Counted from the first letter of the stretch, positions 1 to 8,760 are shown. The stretch: 17,602 nucleotides of DNA from CAISOG01 sp044375625 (GCA_044375625.1 JBILMH010000038.1:1-17602); one strand, 5' to 3'. The notes: generated from the sequence alone by a model not told the origin. Numbers and translations: made by a program.

Positions 1-3
1 CCA

Positions 4-87
4 GTAAGTCTTTTTTGCCGTAAAAAAGCAAAAAAAGGGTGAGGAAAGCGGTGATAAGTCTGCGACTTACCAACACTTGCCTCACCC
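4..87. repeat. Nested inverted repeats in gene-free leader
   Basis: This gene-free stretch holds several complementary segments. GGGTGAGG (37-44) pairs with CCTCACCC (80-87). Inside it TAAGTC (55-60) pairs with GACTTA (64-69) around a 3-nt loop. GTAAGTC (4-10) could pair instead with GACTTAC (64-70), so two folds compete for one segment. TTTTTTGC (11-18) also pairs with GCAAAAAA (28-35). This is seen directly; the function is unknown. It may be the end of an upstream transcription unit or a small structured RNA. I recognise no known RNA family, and no T-run follows the main stem. The rest of 1-192 holds only a weak promoter candidate. Confidence 0.4.
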
Positions 88-149
88 ACCACCACCATCA
101 CGTCTCACATCTATCTGAACTTGGACATTCACAATTTTTTACCATGATC

Positions 150-177
150 TTGCCAGAAAGTTTGCCTATTCTATTCT
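150..177 (+). promoter_or_regulatory. Candidate sigma70-type promoter of lipoprotein gene
   Basis: TTGCCA at 150-155 (5 of 6 to the -35 consensus) is followed after 16 nt by TATTCT at 172-177 (4 of 6 to the -10 consensus). This would start a transcript near 184 and give a leader of about 40 nt before the lipoprotein start. It was found by eye only; AT-rich runs here could match by chance. Confidence 0.3.
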
Positions 178-225
178 TCAATCTGTCGTACGGTGGCGGC
201 AGCAATTTTGAAAAAAGGAATGACG

Positions 226-720
226 ATGCGCGGCAAAAAATTTTCGGCCATGGTGATGGCGGCGGTGATTCTGGTCGGCTGTACCAACACGCGGGGGGGC
301 GGTGGCGGTAATGGCGGCATGAAGGAGGGGGTTGGAACCATCCTGGGCGGGGTTGGCGGCGCTGTCGTCGGTTCCCAATTCGGTAAGGGCAATGGCCAGC
401 TGGCGATGGTGGCGACCGGCACGTTGTTGGGGGCATTTTTGGGCAATCAGATTGGGCAATCCCTGGATAAGGCGGATGCGATGTACGCTAACCGCGCCGC
501 CAATCAGGCTTTTGAGACGGCGCCTTCGGGCACCTCAACCGCCTGGCGCAATCCTGACTCTGGCAATTCGGGCACGGTTGTCCCCAAACCAGCCTATCAG
601 GCATCGAATGGGGAATACTGCCGCGAATTTACCCAGACTGTTAGTGTCGGTGGTCGGGCGCAGGAGGCGTATGGAACCGCCTGTCGTCAACCGGATGGCA
701 GCTGGCGGATTGTGCAGTAG
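226..720 (+). CDS. Glycine-zipper surface lipoprotein (17 kDa antigen type)
   Basis: A 164-residue exported lipoprotein. Residues 1-19 are a lipoprotein signal peptide: basic MRGKK, a hydrophobic core, and a lipobox L16-V-G-C19, so Cys19 should be lipidated and the protein membrane-anchored. A glycine-rich linker (about 24-31) leads to a glycine-zipper segment at about 35-77 with regularly spaced Gly. The C-terminal part (about 129-164: YCREFTQTV, then TACRQPDGSW) is typical of the Rickettsia 17 kDa surface antigen / RT0821-Lpp0805 family. Members are outer-membrane lipoproteins of uncertain structural role. The ATG at 226 is chosen because AAGGA (215-219) sits 6 nt ahead; the ATG at 220 would leave no spacing. 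Family assignment is firm; the biochemical function is not known. Confidence 0.85.
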   Translation: MRGKKFSAMVMAAVILVGCTNTRGGGGGNGGMKEGVGTILGGVGGAVVGSQFGKGNGQLAMVATGTLLGAFLGNQIGQSLDKADAMYANRAANQAFETAPSGTSTAWRNPDSGNSGTVVPKPAYQASNGEYCREFTQTVSVGGRAQEAYGTACRQPDGSWRIVQ

Positions 721-750
721 GGGCAGGCTGGTTCTCAAGTTGTTTTTGGT

Positions 751-1425
751 ATGATCACCCCGATTACCCAGTACTGTGAACGCACCAGCGCGGCTTTTTG
801 GGCTGAACCGATTAACGCGCTGACCAACCTGGCATTTTTGCTGGCGGCTTATGGAGCGTTGCGGTTGGCTAGGCAAAAGCTGCAACCCTGGCGGTGGCGT
901 TGGGATTGGCCGATTGCCTGGTTGATTGCCCTGATAGCGATCATCGGGGTGGGCAGCAGCCTGTTTCACACCCTGGCAACTTTTGGGGCAATGTTGGCGG
1001 ATGTTATTCCGATTGCGGTTTATCAGATCAGCTTTCTGGCAATCTACAGCTGGCGGATAGCCAAGCTGCCCCGTTGGGCGGTGGGGGGGCTGGTTGCCCT
1101 GTTCCTGCTGGCGGGTGTGGCAATGGGGCAGGTGGTGCCACCCAGCCTGCATGAGCGGTTGAATGGTAGCACCTCCTATGCTCCCGCCCTGCTGTTCCTG
1201 GGGGGGATGGCATTCTATCACCAGCGGGCGGGGAGGTTGATAGCCCCCTTTGCCCTGTGGCAGGCCATTGGCCTCTTCCTGCTTTCCCTGACCGCTCGCA
1301 CTTTTGATTTGGTGGTGTGTGCGCAAATTCCCGTTGGTCTGCATTTCTTGTGGCATTTGTTTAACGCTGGCGTGCTGTACCTGACCATGCGCGCCCTGCT
1401 GCTGAACTGGCGCCACTCTACCTAA
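751..1425 (+). CDS. Ceramidase-family (CREST) membrane hydrolase
   Basis: A 224-residue polytopic membrane protein, with about seven hydrophobic segments, that matches the alkaline ceramidase/phytoceramidase family. Family landmarks occur in order: Y8-C-E10, the E19-P-I-N-A-L-T-N26 box, G-x-G-S-S-L-F-H73 followed by D84, D186, and G-L-H198-F-L-W-H202. H73, D84, H198 and H202 are the expected zinc-site and catalytic residues, so the fold looks active. Eukaryotic members hydrolyse ceramide to sphingosine and fatty acid; the substrate of bacterial members is mostly unknown, and another amide or lipid is possible. The gene follows the lipoprotein stop by 30 nt without a clear Shine-Dalgarno site. 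Its stop codon overlaps the convergent nth stop codon. Family call is good; substrate is inference. Confidence 0.75.
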   Translation: MITPITQYCERTSAAFWAEPINALTNLAFLLAAYGALRLARQKLQPWRWRWDWPIAWLIALIAIIGVGSSLFHTLATFGAMLADVIPIAVYQISFLAIYSWRIAKLPRWAVGGLVALFLLAGVAMGQVVPPSLHERLNGSTSYAPALLFLGGMAFYHQRAGRLIAPFALWQAIGLFLLSLTARTFDLVVCAQIPVGLHFLWHLFNAGVLYLTMRALLLNWRHST

Positions 1426-2105
1426 GTCTTGTCAGGATAACGGCACCAGTGGGCAATGGGGCATCGATTGCATTTCGGTTTGCGCGCGGTGCAGGTATAG
1501 CGGCCATGCAGGATCAGCCAGTGATGGGCGTGTAGTAGGTAGGCAGGCGGGATGATGGCCAGCAATTGCCGCTCCGTCTGTTCAACATTTTTGGCGTGGG
1601 TCAGGCCGATTCGGTTGCTGACCCGAAAGATATGGGTATCGACCGCCATGGTGGGCTGGCCAAAGGCGGTGTTCAGCACGACATTGGCGGTTTTGCGGCC
1701 AACCCCGGCCAGCGCTTGCAAGGCTTCCCGCGTTTGCGGCACCTGCCCGTCATGTTGGGACAACAGCTGTTCACATAAGGTAATCAGGTTGGCGGCCTTG
1801 GTGTTGTACAGCCCAATGCTTTGGATATAGGGCTTTAGCCCCTCAACCCCCAACCCCAACAGCGCGCGGGGGGTGTTGGCGACGGCAAACAGTTTGGCGG
1901 TGGCGCGATTAACCGCCGCATCGGTGCTTTGCGCTGACAGCACCACCGCGACCAGCAGGGTAAAGGGGCTGTCATACACCAGCTCAGTTTTGGGATGGGG
2001 GTTGGCGGCGGCGAAATTGGCAAAAATGGCCTGAACCTCGCTAGGGCTAAGCGGTTTGGTGCTGGCAGGTGGTGATAGGGGGGGTGCGCTCATCCTATTC
2101 GGCAT
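1422..2105 (-). CDS. nth: Endonuclease III (DNA glycosylase/AP lyase)
   Basis: Base-excision-repair enzyme that removes oxidised pyrimidines and cleaves at abasic sites. The product resembles E. coli Nth throughout. It has the helix-hairpin-helix LAGVGRKTANVVLN with catalytic Lys138, the catalytic Asp156 in AVDTHIFR, and a C-terminal 4Fe-4S loop with spacing C-x6-C-x2-C-x5-C (Cys205, 212, 215, 221). Numbering is from the ATG at 2105. A TTG at 2129 or an ATG at 2093 are other possible starts; none has a good ribosome site, and the extra N-terminal residues are a low-complexity Ser/Pro tail outside the conserved core. It is a single gene, convergent with the ceramidase-family gene, with the two stop codons sharing CTAA. 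Confidence 0.93.
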   Translation of the reverse strand: MPNRMSAPPLSPPASTKPLSPSEVQAIFANFAAANPHPKTELVYDSPFTLLVAVVLSAQSTDAAVNRATAKLFAVANTPRALLGLGVEGLKPYIQSIGLYNTKAANLITLCEQLLSQHDGQVPQTREALQALAGVGRKTANVVLNTAFGQPTMAVDTHIFRVSNRIGLTHAKNVEQTERQLLAIIPPAYLLHAHHWLILHGRYTCTARKPKCNRCPIAHWCRYPDKT

Positions 2106-2199
2106 GGCTGATTTGTTGGCAGTGGTCAAGCGGTGCAGACTAAGACGGTTTTTTGCTGGGTAGCTATCTGGCTACTGAATCAGGTAAGATCGCCTTATT

Positions 2200-2216
2200 G
2201 TTAAGTAAACCTTAAC
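2200..2216. repeat. Small inverted repeat upstream of EAL gene
   Basis: GTTAAG (2200-2205) and CTTAAC (2211-2216) are perfect inverted repeats around a 5-nt centre. A further small hairpin, GTAGC/GCTAC, lies at 2160-2175. They may be an operator or leader hairpins for the gene that starts at 2272; no regulator is identified. Confidence 0.35.
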
Positions 2217-2225
2217 CAGCCCATG

Positions 2226-2268
2226 CGATCGTGAAAGCAGTATTGTCACCTGCTTTCAATCGGTTTTT
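2226..2268 (+). terminator. Terminator-like hairpin just before the EAL gene start
   Basis: CGAT (2226-2229) plus TGAAAGCAG (2232-2240) pair with CTGCTTTCA (2250-2258) plus ATCG (2259-2262). That is a 13-bp stem with a 2-nt bulge and a 9-nt loop. It is followed by G and five T (2264-2268). The start codon of the PAS-GGDEF-EAL gene is at 2272, only 3 nt after the T-run. The shape fits an intrinsic terminator or attenuator. In a full-length transcript it would also occupy the ribosome-binding region, where no Shine-Dalgarno sequence is visible. Confidence 0.5.
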
Positions 2269-2271
2269 CCT

Positions 2272-3981
2272 ATGTCTCACCCTGCCGTTATTGCATCGGC
2301 AAAGCCTGTTGCCGCGCCACAACGCCTGGAACTTACAGCGCTTCTAAGCCTTGAGGCCGCGGGCGATTTGGCTTTTTCCTGGGATATTGATGGCGATCAG
2401 CTGAATTGGGTTGGGGCGATGGAGGAATTTTTCGATCAGGATCTGCCAACCCCGGCCAGCATGGCGCTGTTTGATACCCTGATGAGTGAAAGTGATGCCC
2501 TGACCCATCGCCAGGCCATTACCCGCCATTTGGCGCATGGTGATCGCTATGAATGCCAATACCGACTGCATGGCCGCAAGGGTGCCTCCGTTTGGGTGCA
2601 TGAACGTGGTCAGGTAAAATTGGACAGCAGCGGGCGAGTCACCCATGTTTATGGCACGCTACGCACGATTGACGAGCTGAAATCGCAAGAGGCTAAGCTT
2701 ATTCATTATGCAGACTATGACGACATTACGGGTCATTACAACAAAAGACGGCTGCGGGAATCGTTGGATAAGGCGGTCAATTACGTTCAGCATTTTTCCA
2801 CCACGGGCGCCTATTTGGTGGTGGGGATCGATCGGTTTTCGGTGATTAACGAATGCTATGGTTTCCGTATCGGTGACAAATTGCTGAATCGTGTAGCGCA
2901 ACGGTTGCTGCACCATTTGCGGATTGCCGACATTATGGGACGGGTGGATGGCGATCGTTTTGGCCTGATTCTGTACCATTGTACCGAAGATGAATTGGTG
3001 GGGGCGGCCGAGCGTTTTATCCGCGTCATCGCGGAGGAGATCTTTAATACCGAGCAGGGAGCCATCCCCCTGACCGCTTCTGTCGGTGGCATCATCTTTC
3101 CTACCCAGGGGGTTACAGCGACCGAGTTGATGGCGCGGGCGGAAATCGCCTTGCAACATGCTAAACGCAAGGGATCCAGCAGCTTTTCACAATTTAAGCC
3201 CATGGTTTCGGATAAGGCGGTGCAGACACACAACCTCGCGTTGCAGGATAAGGTGCGCCGAGCGCTGCAGAACAAGGATTTGTGTCTGGCCTATCAGCCG
3301 CTGGTGGATGCCACCACCCATCAGGCCGTTTCGCATGAATGTTTGTTGCGGATGAAAAACCCTGACGGCACGATGATGCCGGCGGCGGAATTTATCCCCG
3401 TCATTGAAAAGCTGGGGCTGATTCGCCAAGTCGATTGGGCGGTGATGGATATGGCGTTGGATGAATTGCGCGCCAACCCTGATTTGGATCTGGGGATTAA
3501 TGTGTCGCCCGCCAATATCAGCGATGGCCGCTGGTTGAAGCAGTTGATGGAAAATCTGGCCAAGGATCCCAGCCTGGCCAAGCGTTTGGTGGTGGAAATT
3601 ACCGAAACGGCGGCGATGGATGATTTGGAACAGTCCAGCCATTTTGTAAATGCCTTGAAAAAAAGCGGGTGCCGCATCGCCCTGGACGATTTTGGCGCGG
3701 GCTTTACCTCCTTGCGGGAGCTGCAGTATCTGCCCGTGGATATTCTGAAGATCGACCGCGATTTCGTTAAGCTGTTGCCCGACGATGCCGCCTCAATCCG
3801 CATGGTGCAGACCCTGGTGGGCTTGGCCAGCGACCTATCGCTGGTGACGGTGGCGGAGGGGGTTGAGAATGTTGAGCAGGCCAATTTGCTGAAAGATTTG
3901 GGGGTTGCGGTGCTGCAGGGCTATTACTTCGGCAGGCCAACCACCGAGCCCGCCTGGCAAACAGTGGCTACCAAAACCTAA
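2272..3981 (+). CDS. PAS-GGDEF-EAL protein; probable c-di-GMP phosphodiesterase
   Basis: A 569-residue soluble signalling protein without membrane segments. It has an N-terminal PAS-like region (about 30-135), a GGDEF domain (about 145-308) and an EAL domain (about 325-560). The cyclase signature is DGDRF (226-230) instead of GGDEF, so synthesis of c-di-GMP is unlikely. The inhibitory-site motif R217-x-x-D220 is kept at the normal 5-residue distance. The EAL domain has the signature as E356-C-L-L-R360 and keeps N410, E442, D472-D473, K493, E529 and Q549, as expected of an active phosphodiesterase. By family knowledge it should hydrolyse c-di-GMP to pGpG, perhaps tuned by nucleotide binding to the degenerate GGDEF and by the PAS sensor. 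It is a single gene. The start has no clear ribosome site and directly follows a terminator-like hairpin. Confidence 0.9.
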   Translation: MSHPAVIASAKPVAAPQRLELTALLSLEAAGDLAFSWDIDGDQLNWVGAMEEFFDQDLPTPASMALFDTLMSESDALTHRQAITRHLAHGDRYECQYRLHGRKGASVWVHERGQVKLDSSGRVTHVYGTLRTIDELKSQEAKLIHYADYDDITGHYNKRRLRESLDKAVNYVQHFSTTGAYLVVGIDRFSVINECYGFRIGDKLLNRVAQRLLHHLRIADIMGRVDGDRFGLILYHCTEDELVGAAERFIRVIAEEIFNTEQGAIPLTASVGGIIFPTQGVTATELMARAEIALQHAKRKGSSSFSQFKPMVSDKAVQTHNLALQDKVRRALQNKDLCLAYQPLVDATTHQAVSHECLLRMKNPDGTMMPAAEFIPVIEKLGLIRQVDWAVMDMALDELRANPDLDLGINVSPANISDGRWLKQLMENLAKDPSLAKRLVVEITETAAMDDLEQSSHFVNALKKSGCRIALDDFGAGFTSLRELQYLPVDILKIDRDFVKLLPDDAASIRMVQTLVGLASDLSLVTVAEGVENVEQANLLKDLGVAVLQGYYFGRPTTEPAWQTVATKT

Positions 3982-4054
3982 GCCAAACCGCCGTAATCCG
4001 CCAATCTTTTCCCATTTCATCACTCAGCAAGTTGGGCATTGTCGTTCGTTCTTG

Positions 4055-4084
4055 CAAAGCTTTGATTGGCCAAATTTGGCCAAT
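4055..4084. promoter_or_regulatory. Tandem perfect palindromes upstream of fabI
   Basis: CAAAGCTTTG (4055-4064) is a perfect 10-bp palindrome. It abuts ATTGGCCAAATTTGGCCAAT (4065-4084), a perfect 20-bp palindrome. Both lie between the EAL gene and fabI, 60-90 nt before the fabI start. The symmetry and position suggest a dimer-binding operator, possibly controlling fatty-acid synthesis. The regulator is unknown. No T-run follows, so an intrinsic terminator is less likely. Confidence 0.5.
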
Positions 4085-4143
4085 GGGCGGTTTTCTGATA
4101 GGCTGCCAGGGTATCGGTTTCACGGATAACTTGGGGGGCGGCT

Positions 4144-4908
4144 ATGGCGGCATTAAGCGGTAAGGTTGGGTTGGTGGTTGGTATTGCCAATGAGCACAGC
4201 ATTGCCTATGGCTGCGCCCGTGCCTTTCGCGATGCGGGGGCTGACCTGGCCGCCACCTATCTGAATAGCAAGGCGGAGGGGTTTGTTCGCCCATTGGCGC
4301 AACAGTTGGATTGCCCGATCATCATGCCGCTGGACGTTACCGCGCCAGAGCAGCAGGAGGCGTTGTTCGAAGAGATTCGGCAGCGTTGGGGGCGGCTGGA
4401 CTTTCTGTTGCACTCCATCGCTTTTGCGCCAAAGCAGGATTTGCAGGGAGCCTTCCTGGACTGTTCCGCCGCGGGCTTTGCCACTGCTATGGACATTTCC
4501 TGTCATTCTCTGGTGCGGTTGGTGCGTGCCGCCGCGCCCCTGATGGCCGCGGGTGGCAGCATCTTGACCATGAGTTACTATGGCGCGGTGAAAATTGAGC
4601 CTGGCTATAACCTGATGGGGCCTGTTAAGGCCGCGTTGGAGGGCAGTGTGCGCTATTTGGCGGCAGAGTTGGGGGATCGGGAAATTCGCGTCAACGCCCT
4701 CTCCCCTGGGCCAATCATGACCCGCGCCGCCAGCGGCCTGAGCCATTTTGATGAGTTGATGGAATCGGTTGCCGCCAAAGCCCCCCTGCACCAGTTGGCC
4801 ACCATTGACGATGTTGGATCCGCCGCCGCCTGGCTGGTCAGCGATCAGGCGCGCCGTGTGACGGGGCAGGTAATCTATGTTGATGGCGGCGCCAGCATTA
4901 TTGGCTAG
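4144..4908 (+). CDS. fabI: Enoyl-ACP reductase (NADH), FabI
   Basis: Catalyses the last reduction of each fatty-acid elongation cycle, trans-2-enoyl-ACP to acyl-ACP. The 254-residue product is a Rossmann-fold SDR-type protein. The cofactor segment is G13-I-A-N-E-H-S-I-A-Y22. The active site is S144-Y145-Y146, then Y155 and K162 in Y-x6-K spacing, matching E. coli Tyr146/Tyr156/Lys163. The substrate-loop region LSPGPIMTRAASGL (186-199) and the C-terminal GQVIYVDGGASI are typical of FabI, not of FabG. A run of six G (4133-4138) is a good ribosome site 5 nt before ATG 4144. It appears to be transcribed from its own promoter, downstream of the palindrome pair at 4055-4084. Alphaproteobacteria may carry more than one FabI, so this need not be the only copy. 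Confidence 0.93.
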   Translation: MAALSGKVGLVVGIANEHSIAYGCARAFRDAGADLAATYLNSKAEGFVRPLAQQLDCPIIMPLDVTAPEQQEALFEEIRQRWGRLDFLLHSIAFAPKQDLQGAFLDCSAAGFATAMDISCHSLVRLVRAAAPLMAAGGSILTMSYYGAVKIEPGYNLMGPVKAALEGSVRYLAAELGDREIRVNALSPGPIMTRAASGLSHFDELMESVAAKAPLHQLATIDDVGSAAAWLVSDQARRVTGQVIYVDGGASIIG

Positions 4909-4997
4909 AGCAGTTTGCGGCATCCGTTTTGCTGGACGCTGCCCATCAAGTTGGTTAGCATTGCCCACTTAGTTTGATTTTTTACGGTGCTTTTCCC

Positions 4998-6512
4998 ATG
5001 TCTACCCCCCCCATTTCCGATACCCCCATGCAACATCATATGGTGCAGGATCTGCGCGCCAACCGTTTGGCCAAAGCCCATAAGTTAAGAGAGCTGGGCA
5101 TCAATCCCTATCCCCACAGTTTCCCCCGCAGCCACCAAAATGTGGAATTGCAAGCCCATTATGCCAATTTGGAAAATGGCAGCGATACCACGGATGAGGT
5201 TAAGGTGGCCGGGCGAATTATGGCGATGCGCAACAACGGTATGTTTATCGATTTGTTGGATGCTAGCGGTAAAATTCAGCTGTTCAGTCATCAGGATCAT
5301 TTGGATCCGCAGTCGAAGGTCATTCTCGACCTATTGGATATTGGTGACATTGTGGGCGCGACGGGCACAATCCGCCGTACCCCCCGTGGTGAGCTGTCGG
5401 TGCGGGTGCAAACCTTGGTGGTTCTGTCAAAAGCCCTGTTGCCATTGCCAGAAAAGCATCATGGCTTGACGGATGTGGAACAGCGCTATCGCCAACGCTA
5501 TCTCGACCTGATTATGAGTGAGGAGTCGCGCCAAACTTTTATCACGCGCAGCCTGATTGTGCGCCATTTGCGTCAGCTGATGGAGGCGGAGGGCTATATT
5601 GAGGTGGAAACCCCGATGCTGCACCATACTCAGGGTGGGGCGGCGGCCAAACCGTTCCATACCCATCACAACGCCCTGGGCATTGACCTGTTGTTACGGA
5701 TTGCCCCAGAATTGGATCTGAAGCGCCTGTTGGTGGGTGGCCTGTATGATGGGGTTTTTGAGATTAACCGATGCTTTCGCAACGAAGGCATTTCGGTGCG
5801 GCACAATCCCGAATTTACCACGATTGAGGCCTATAAAATGTGCCTGGACGCCGATCAGGTGATGAGCCAAAATGATCGCGTCTTATCACAATTGGTAACG
5901 CGGATTCACGGCTCTAACAGAATCTCTTTTGGGGAGCATGTGTTGGATTTCACCCCGCCCTGGCCGCGTCATCGTATGACCGATTCCATTAAGGCGGCCT
6001 GTGGCCTGGATTTTGAAGCCATCACCGATGCGGGGCAGGCAGTCGCGGCGGCGGCCAGCGTTGGAGTCAAATTGCCCCCGAAAACCAACTGGGGAGAGGC
6101 GGTGGCCGAGGTATTTGGCGCAAAGGTGGAACCATCGCTAATTCAACCGACCCACATCATTGATTATCCCAGAGAGATTTCCCCGCTTGCTAAGGCGCAT
6201 CGTCATGACCCACGGTTTGCTGAGCGTTTTGAAAGTTTTGCCAATGGGTGGGAAATTGCCAATGGCTTTTCGGAACTGACTGACCCACTTGATCAGCGTG
6301 CCCGTTTTGAGGATCAGGTGGCGGCACGCGCCGCAGGGGATGAGGAGGCGATGATGTTGGATGAGGATTTCATAACCGCCCTGGAATACGGTCTTATCCC
6401 TTGCGGGGGATTTGGTATCGGAATCGATCGCCTAACCATGCTGTTAACGGATTCTCACAGCATCCGCGATGTTATTGCCTTTCCAACTTTGCGTCCCAAA
6501 CATAATGGCTAA
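4998..6512 (+). CDS. lysS: Lysyl-tRNA synthetase, class II
   Basis: Charges tRNA-Lys with lysine. The 504-residue length is almost that of E. coli LysS (505). An N-terminal OB-fold anticodon-binding domain (about 65-145) precedes the class II catalytic core: motif 1 near EGYIEVETPML (198-208), motif 2 at FEINRCFRNEG (254-264), and motif 3 at GGFGIGIDRLTML (470-482). The lysine-pocket segment HIIDYPREISPLAKAHR and the NGWEIANGFSEL segment agree with LysRS, not with AspRS or AsnRS. In motif 3 the usual PPTGG is IPCGG. ATG 4998 is preferred to the in-frame TTG at 4974 because conserved length and a normal N-terminus begin there; neither has a clear Shine-Dalgarno site. fabI ends 89 nt upstream and serC starts 41 nt downstream, all on one strand. 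Confidence 0.95.
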   Translation: MSTPPISDTPMQHHMVQDLRANRLAKAHKLRELGINPYPHSFPRSHQNVELQAHYANLENGSDTTDEVKVAGRIMAMRNNGMFIDLLDASGKIQLFSHQDHLDPQSKVILDLLDIGDIVGATGTIRRTPRGELSVRVQTLVVLSKALLPLPEKHHGLTDVEQRYRQRYLDLIMSEESRQTFITRSLIVRHLRQLMEAEGYIEVETPMLHHTQGGAAAKPFHTHHNALGIDLLLRIAPELDLKRLLVGGLYDGVFEINRCFRNEGISVRHNPEFTTIEAYKMCLDADQVMSQNDRVLSQLVTRIHGSNRISFGEHVLDFTPPWPRHRMTDSIKAACGLDFEAITDAGQAVAAAASVGVKLPPKTNWGEAVAEVFGAKVEPSLIQPTHIIDYPREISPLAKAHRHDPRFAERFESFANGWEIANGFSELTDPLDQRARFEDQVAARAAGDEEAMMLDEDFITALEYGLIPCGGFGIGIDRLTMLLTDSHSIRDVIAFPTLRPKHNG

Positions 6513-6553
6513 AGCAGCATCCATAACCCTTTGCAATCTTAGGTGAAATCGTT

Positions 6554-7720
6554 ATGACCAGCACCCCTATCCCAATCCCTACCAGCAAGCCTGGCAATCC
6601 CAATTTCGGATCGGGCCCTTGCGCCAAAAGGCCAGGGTGGCAGTTGGACGCGCTGAAGGATGCATGCCTGGGGCGTTCGCACCGATCCAGCGCGGGCAAG
6701 GCCAAGCTGGCTGAGGCGATTGCGCGCAGCAAAAAGCTGTTGGAGCTGCCCGATGATTACCTACTGGGCATCGTGCCCGCCTCCGACACGGGCGCCATCG
6801 AAATGGCGTTGTGGAGCCTGCTGGGGCAGCGCGGCGTGGATGTGGTCGCCTGGGAAAATTTCGGGTTGGAGTGGGTGCAGGATGTGGTGGAGCAGTTGCG
6901 GCTGCCCGACGCCCGCAGCTTCACCGCCCCCTATGGCGGCCTGCCCGACCTGAGTCAGGTTGATTGGGCGCGTGACGTGGTCTTTTGCTGGAATGGCACC
7001 ACCAGCGGCGTGCGGGTGCCGAACGGCGATTGGATTGCCGATGACCGCCAGGGGTTGAGCATTTGCGATGCCACCTCCGCCGTGTTGGCGATGCGACTGC
7101 CCTGGCACAAGCTGGATGTCGTCACCTATTCCTGGCAAAAGGTTCTGGGGGGTGAGGCGCAGCACGGCATGATCGCCCTCAGCCCCCGCGCGGTAGCCCG
7201 CCTGGAAAGCTACACCCCCGCCTGGCCAATCCCTAAGCTGTTTCGCCTGACCAAAAAGGGCAAGCTGATCAGCGGGATTTTCGCGGGCGAAACCATCAAC
7301 ACCCCCTCCATGCTGTGCGTTGAGGATTTGTTGGACGCGCTGACCTGGGCGGAATCGGTAGGGGGGCAGGCTGGGTTGGTCAAAGCGGCGGAGGCGAATG
7401 CACAGCTGGTGGCGGACTGGGTAGCCCGTACCCCCTGGGTCAATTTCTTGGCCAGCGATCCCGCCACCCGCTCCACCACCTCGGTCTGCCTCAGCATCAC
7501 CGCGCCCTGGTTCACCGCCTTGGCCGGCGATGCGCAGCAGGAGGTGATTAAGCAGTTGGCCAAAAAGCTTGAGGGGGCGGGGGTCGCCTTTGACATTGCC
7601 GGCTACCGCGATGCGCCGGCGGGCTTGCGGATTTGGTGCGGGGCAACGGTGCAGGCGGCCGATGTGGCCGCGCTGCTGCCCTGGCTGGACTGGGCCTATG
7701 CTAGCGTGACGGCGGCGTAG
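6554..7720 (+). CDS. serC: Phosphoserine aminotransferase, alphaproteobacterial type
   Basis: A PLP enzyme that converts 3-phosphohydroxypyruvate and glutamate to phosphoserine, the second step of serine synthesis; it also serves pyridoxal phosphate synthesis in many bacteria. The 388-residue product starts with the subtype signature NPNFGSGPCAKRPGW and GRSHRSSAGKAKL, found in the alphaproteobacterial SerC group and different from the E. coli form. D172 (CDATSAV) should contact the PLP ring nitrogen, and K196 (TYSWQKVLGG) is the Schiff-base lysine. AGGTGA (6541-6546) is placed 7 nt before the start. The next gene begins 2 nt after the stop, suggesting a shared transcript. serA, the preceding step of the pathway, lies 1.5 kb downstream on the same strand. 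Confidence 0.95.
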   Translation: MTSTPIPIPTSKPGNPNFGSGPCAKRPGWQLDALKDACLGRSHRSSAGKAKLAEAIARSKKLLELPDDYLLGIVPASDTGAIEMALWSLLGQRGVDVVAWENFGLEWVQDVVEQLRLPDARSFTAPYGGLPDLSQVDWARDVVFCWNGTTSGVRVPNGDWIADDRQGLSICDATSAVLAMRLPWHKLDVVTYSWQKVLGGEAQHGMIALSPRAVARLESYTPAWPIPKLFRLTKKGKLISGIFAGETINTPSMLCVEDLLDALTWAESVGGQAGLVKAAEANAQLVADWVARTPWVNFLASDPATRSTTSVCLSITAPWFTALAGDAQQEVIKQLAKKLEGAGVAFDIAGYRDAPAGLRIWCGATVQAADVAALLPWLDWAYASVTAA

Positions 7721-7722
7721 CG

Positions 7723-8760
7723 ATGGCGATCACCACCTCCACCAATTCGCATGCCGAGCAAACCGCCCGTCTAACCCTGATTACCCAAGTCATGATGGGG
7801 CTGGCTTTGGTGGCCGTGCTATCCCTGCACCTGCTGTCCGCTCTGTTGGCGGGATTGCTGATTTACCAGCTGGTGCAGGCGACCGTGCCGTTGACCAAAC
7901 GGCTGGGGGTGATGCCAAGGCTGGGCAAGGTCATCGTGCTGATTCTGGTGCCATCGGTGATGATTGCCGCCATTACGGTTGGGGTGCTGATTCTGGCCGC
8001 CCATCTGCATAGCGGCAGTGACAGTGCGCCCGCCCTGTTGCAAAAACTGGCGGATGTGGTGGATAAGGCGCGCAGCTATTTGCCCCTATCGTTGCAGGAT
8101 GAGTTGCCCACCTCGGTTGAGGAGTGGCAGGTATCCTTGGCGGCCTGGCTGCGCGATAACGCGGGGCAGCTGAGTCATGTTGGCCGCACGGTCGGGGTGT
8201 CGTTGGTGCATATTCTGGTCGGCATGATTATCGGCGGCATGGTGGCCTTTTGCCATGAGATTGAGCCCGCATCGCGCCGCCCGCTGGCCAAGGCTATGGT
8301 GGACAGGGTATCGTTGTTAAACAACGCCTTTCACCGCATCGTGTTTTCACAGGTGCGGATATCGGCGCTGAATACCATGCTGACTGGTATTTTCCTTAGT
8401 GTGGTGATGCCGATGGTGGGCAGCCCATTGCCCTTTACCAAAACCATGATTGTGGTGACCTTTGTTGCGGGGTTGTTGCCGGTAATTGGCAATTTGATTT
8501 CCAACACCATAATCGTGCTAATCAGCCTTAGCGTCTCTCTACCCGACGCCATTGGCGCGCTGGTCTTTTTGGTGCTGATTCATAAGCTGGAATACTTCCT
8601 GAACGCCCGCATCATTGGCGGGCGAATTTCGGCGCGGGCATGGGAATTGTTGATTTCCATGCTGGTGATGGAGGCCGCCTTTGGCCTGCCTGGGCTGATT
8701 GCCGCGCCGATTTACTATGCCTATCTCAAAGATGAGCTAAGCGCGCAAAAGCTGATCTAG
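7723..8760 (+). CDS. AI-2E/PerM-family permease
   Basis: A 345-residue inner-membrane protein of the AI-2E transporter (YdiK/PerM/TqsA) family. Hydrophobic segments lie near 20-50, 70-93, 160-180 and in a dense C-terminal block (about 213-335). A hydrophilic loop (about 95-155) separates the two halves. The family's most conserved part is present: PVIGNLISN near 254-262, HKLEYFLNARIIGGRISARAWELL near 287-310, and a last segment GLPGLIAAPIYYAYLKDEL. Characterised relatives export autoinducer-2 or move Na+/Li+ against protons; which applies here cannot be read from sequence. The start lies 2 nt after the serC stop, so translation is probably coupled. Its TAG overlaps the stop of the convergent small membrane protein gene. 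Confidence 0.88.
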   Translation: MAITTSTNSHAEQTARLTLITQVMMGLALVAVLSLHLLSALLAGLLIYQLVQATVPLTKRLGVMPRLGKVIVLILVPSVMIAAITVGVLILAAHLHSGSDSAPALLQKLADVVDKARSYLPLSLQDELPTSVEEWQVSLAAWLRDNAGQLSHVGRTVGVSLVHILVGMIIGGMVAFCHEIEPASRRPLAKAMVDRVSLLNNAFHRIVFSQVRISALNTMLTGIFLSVVMPMVGSPLPFTKTMIVVTFVAGLLPVIGNLISNTIIVLISLSVSLPDAIGALVFLVLIHKLEYFLNARIIGGRISARAWELLISMLVMEAAFGLPGLIAAPIYYAYLKDELSAQKLI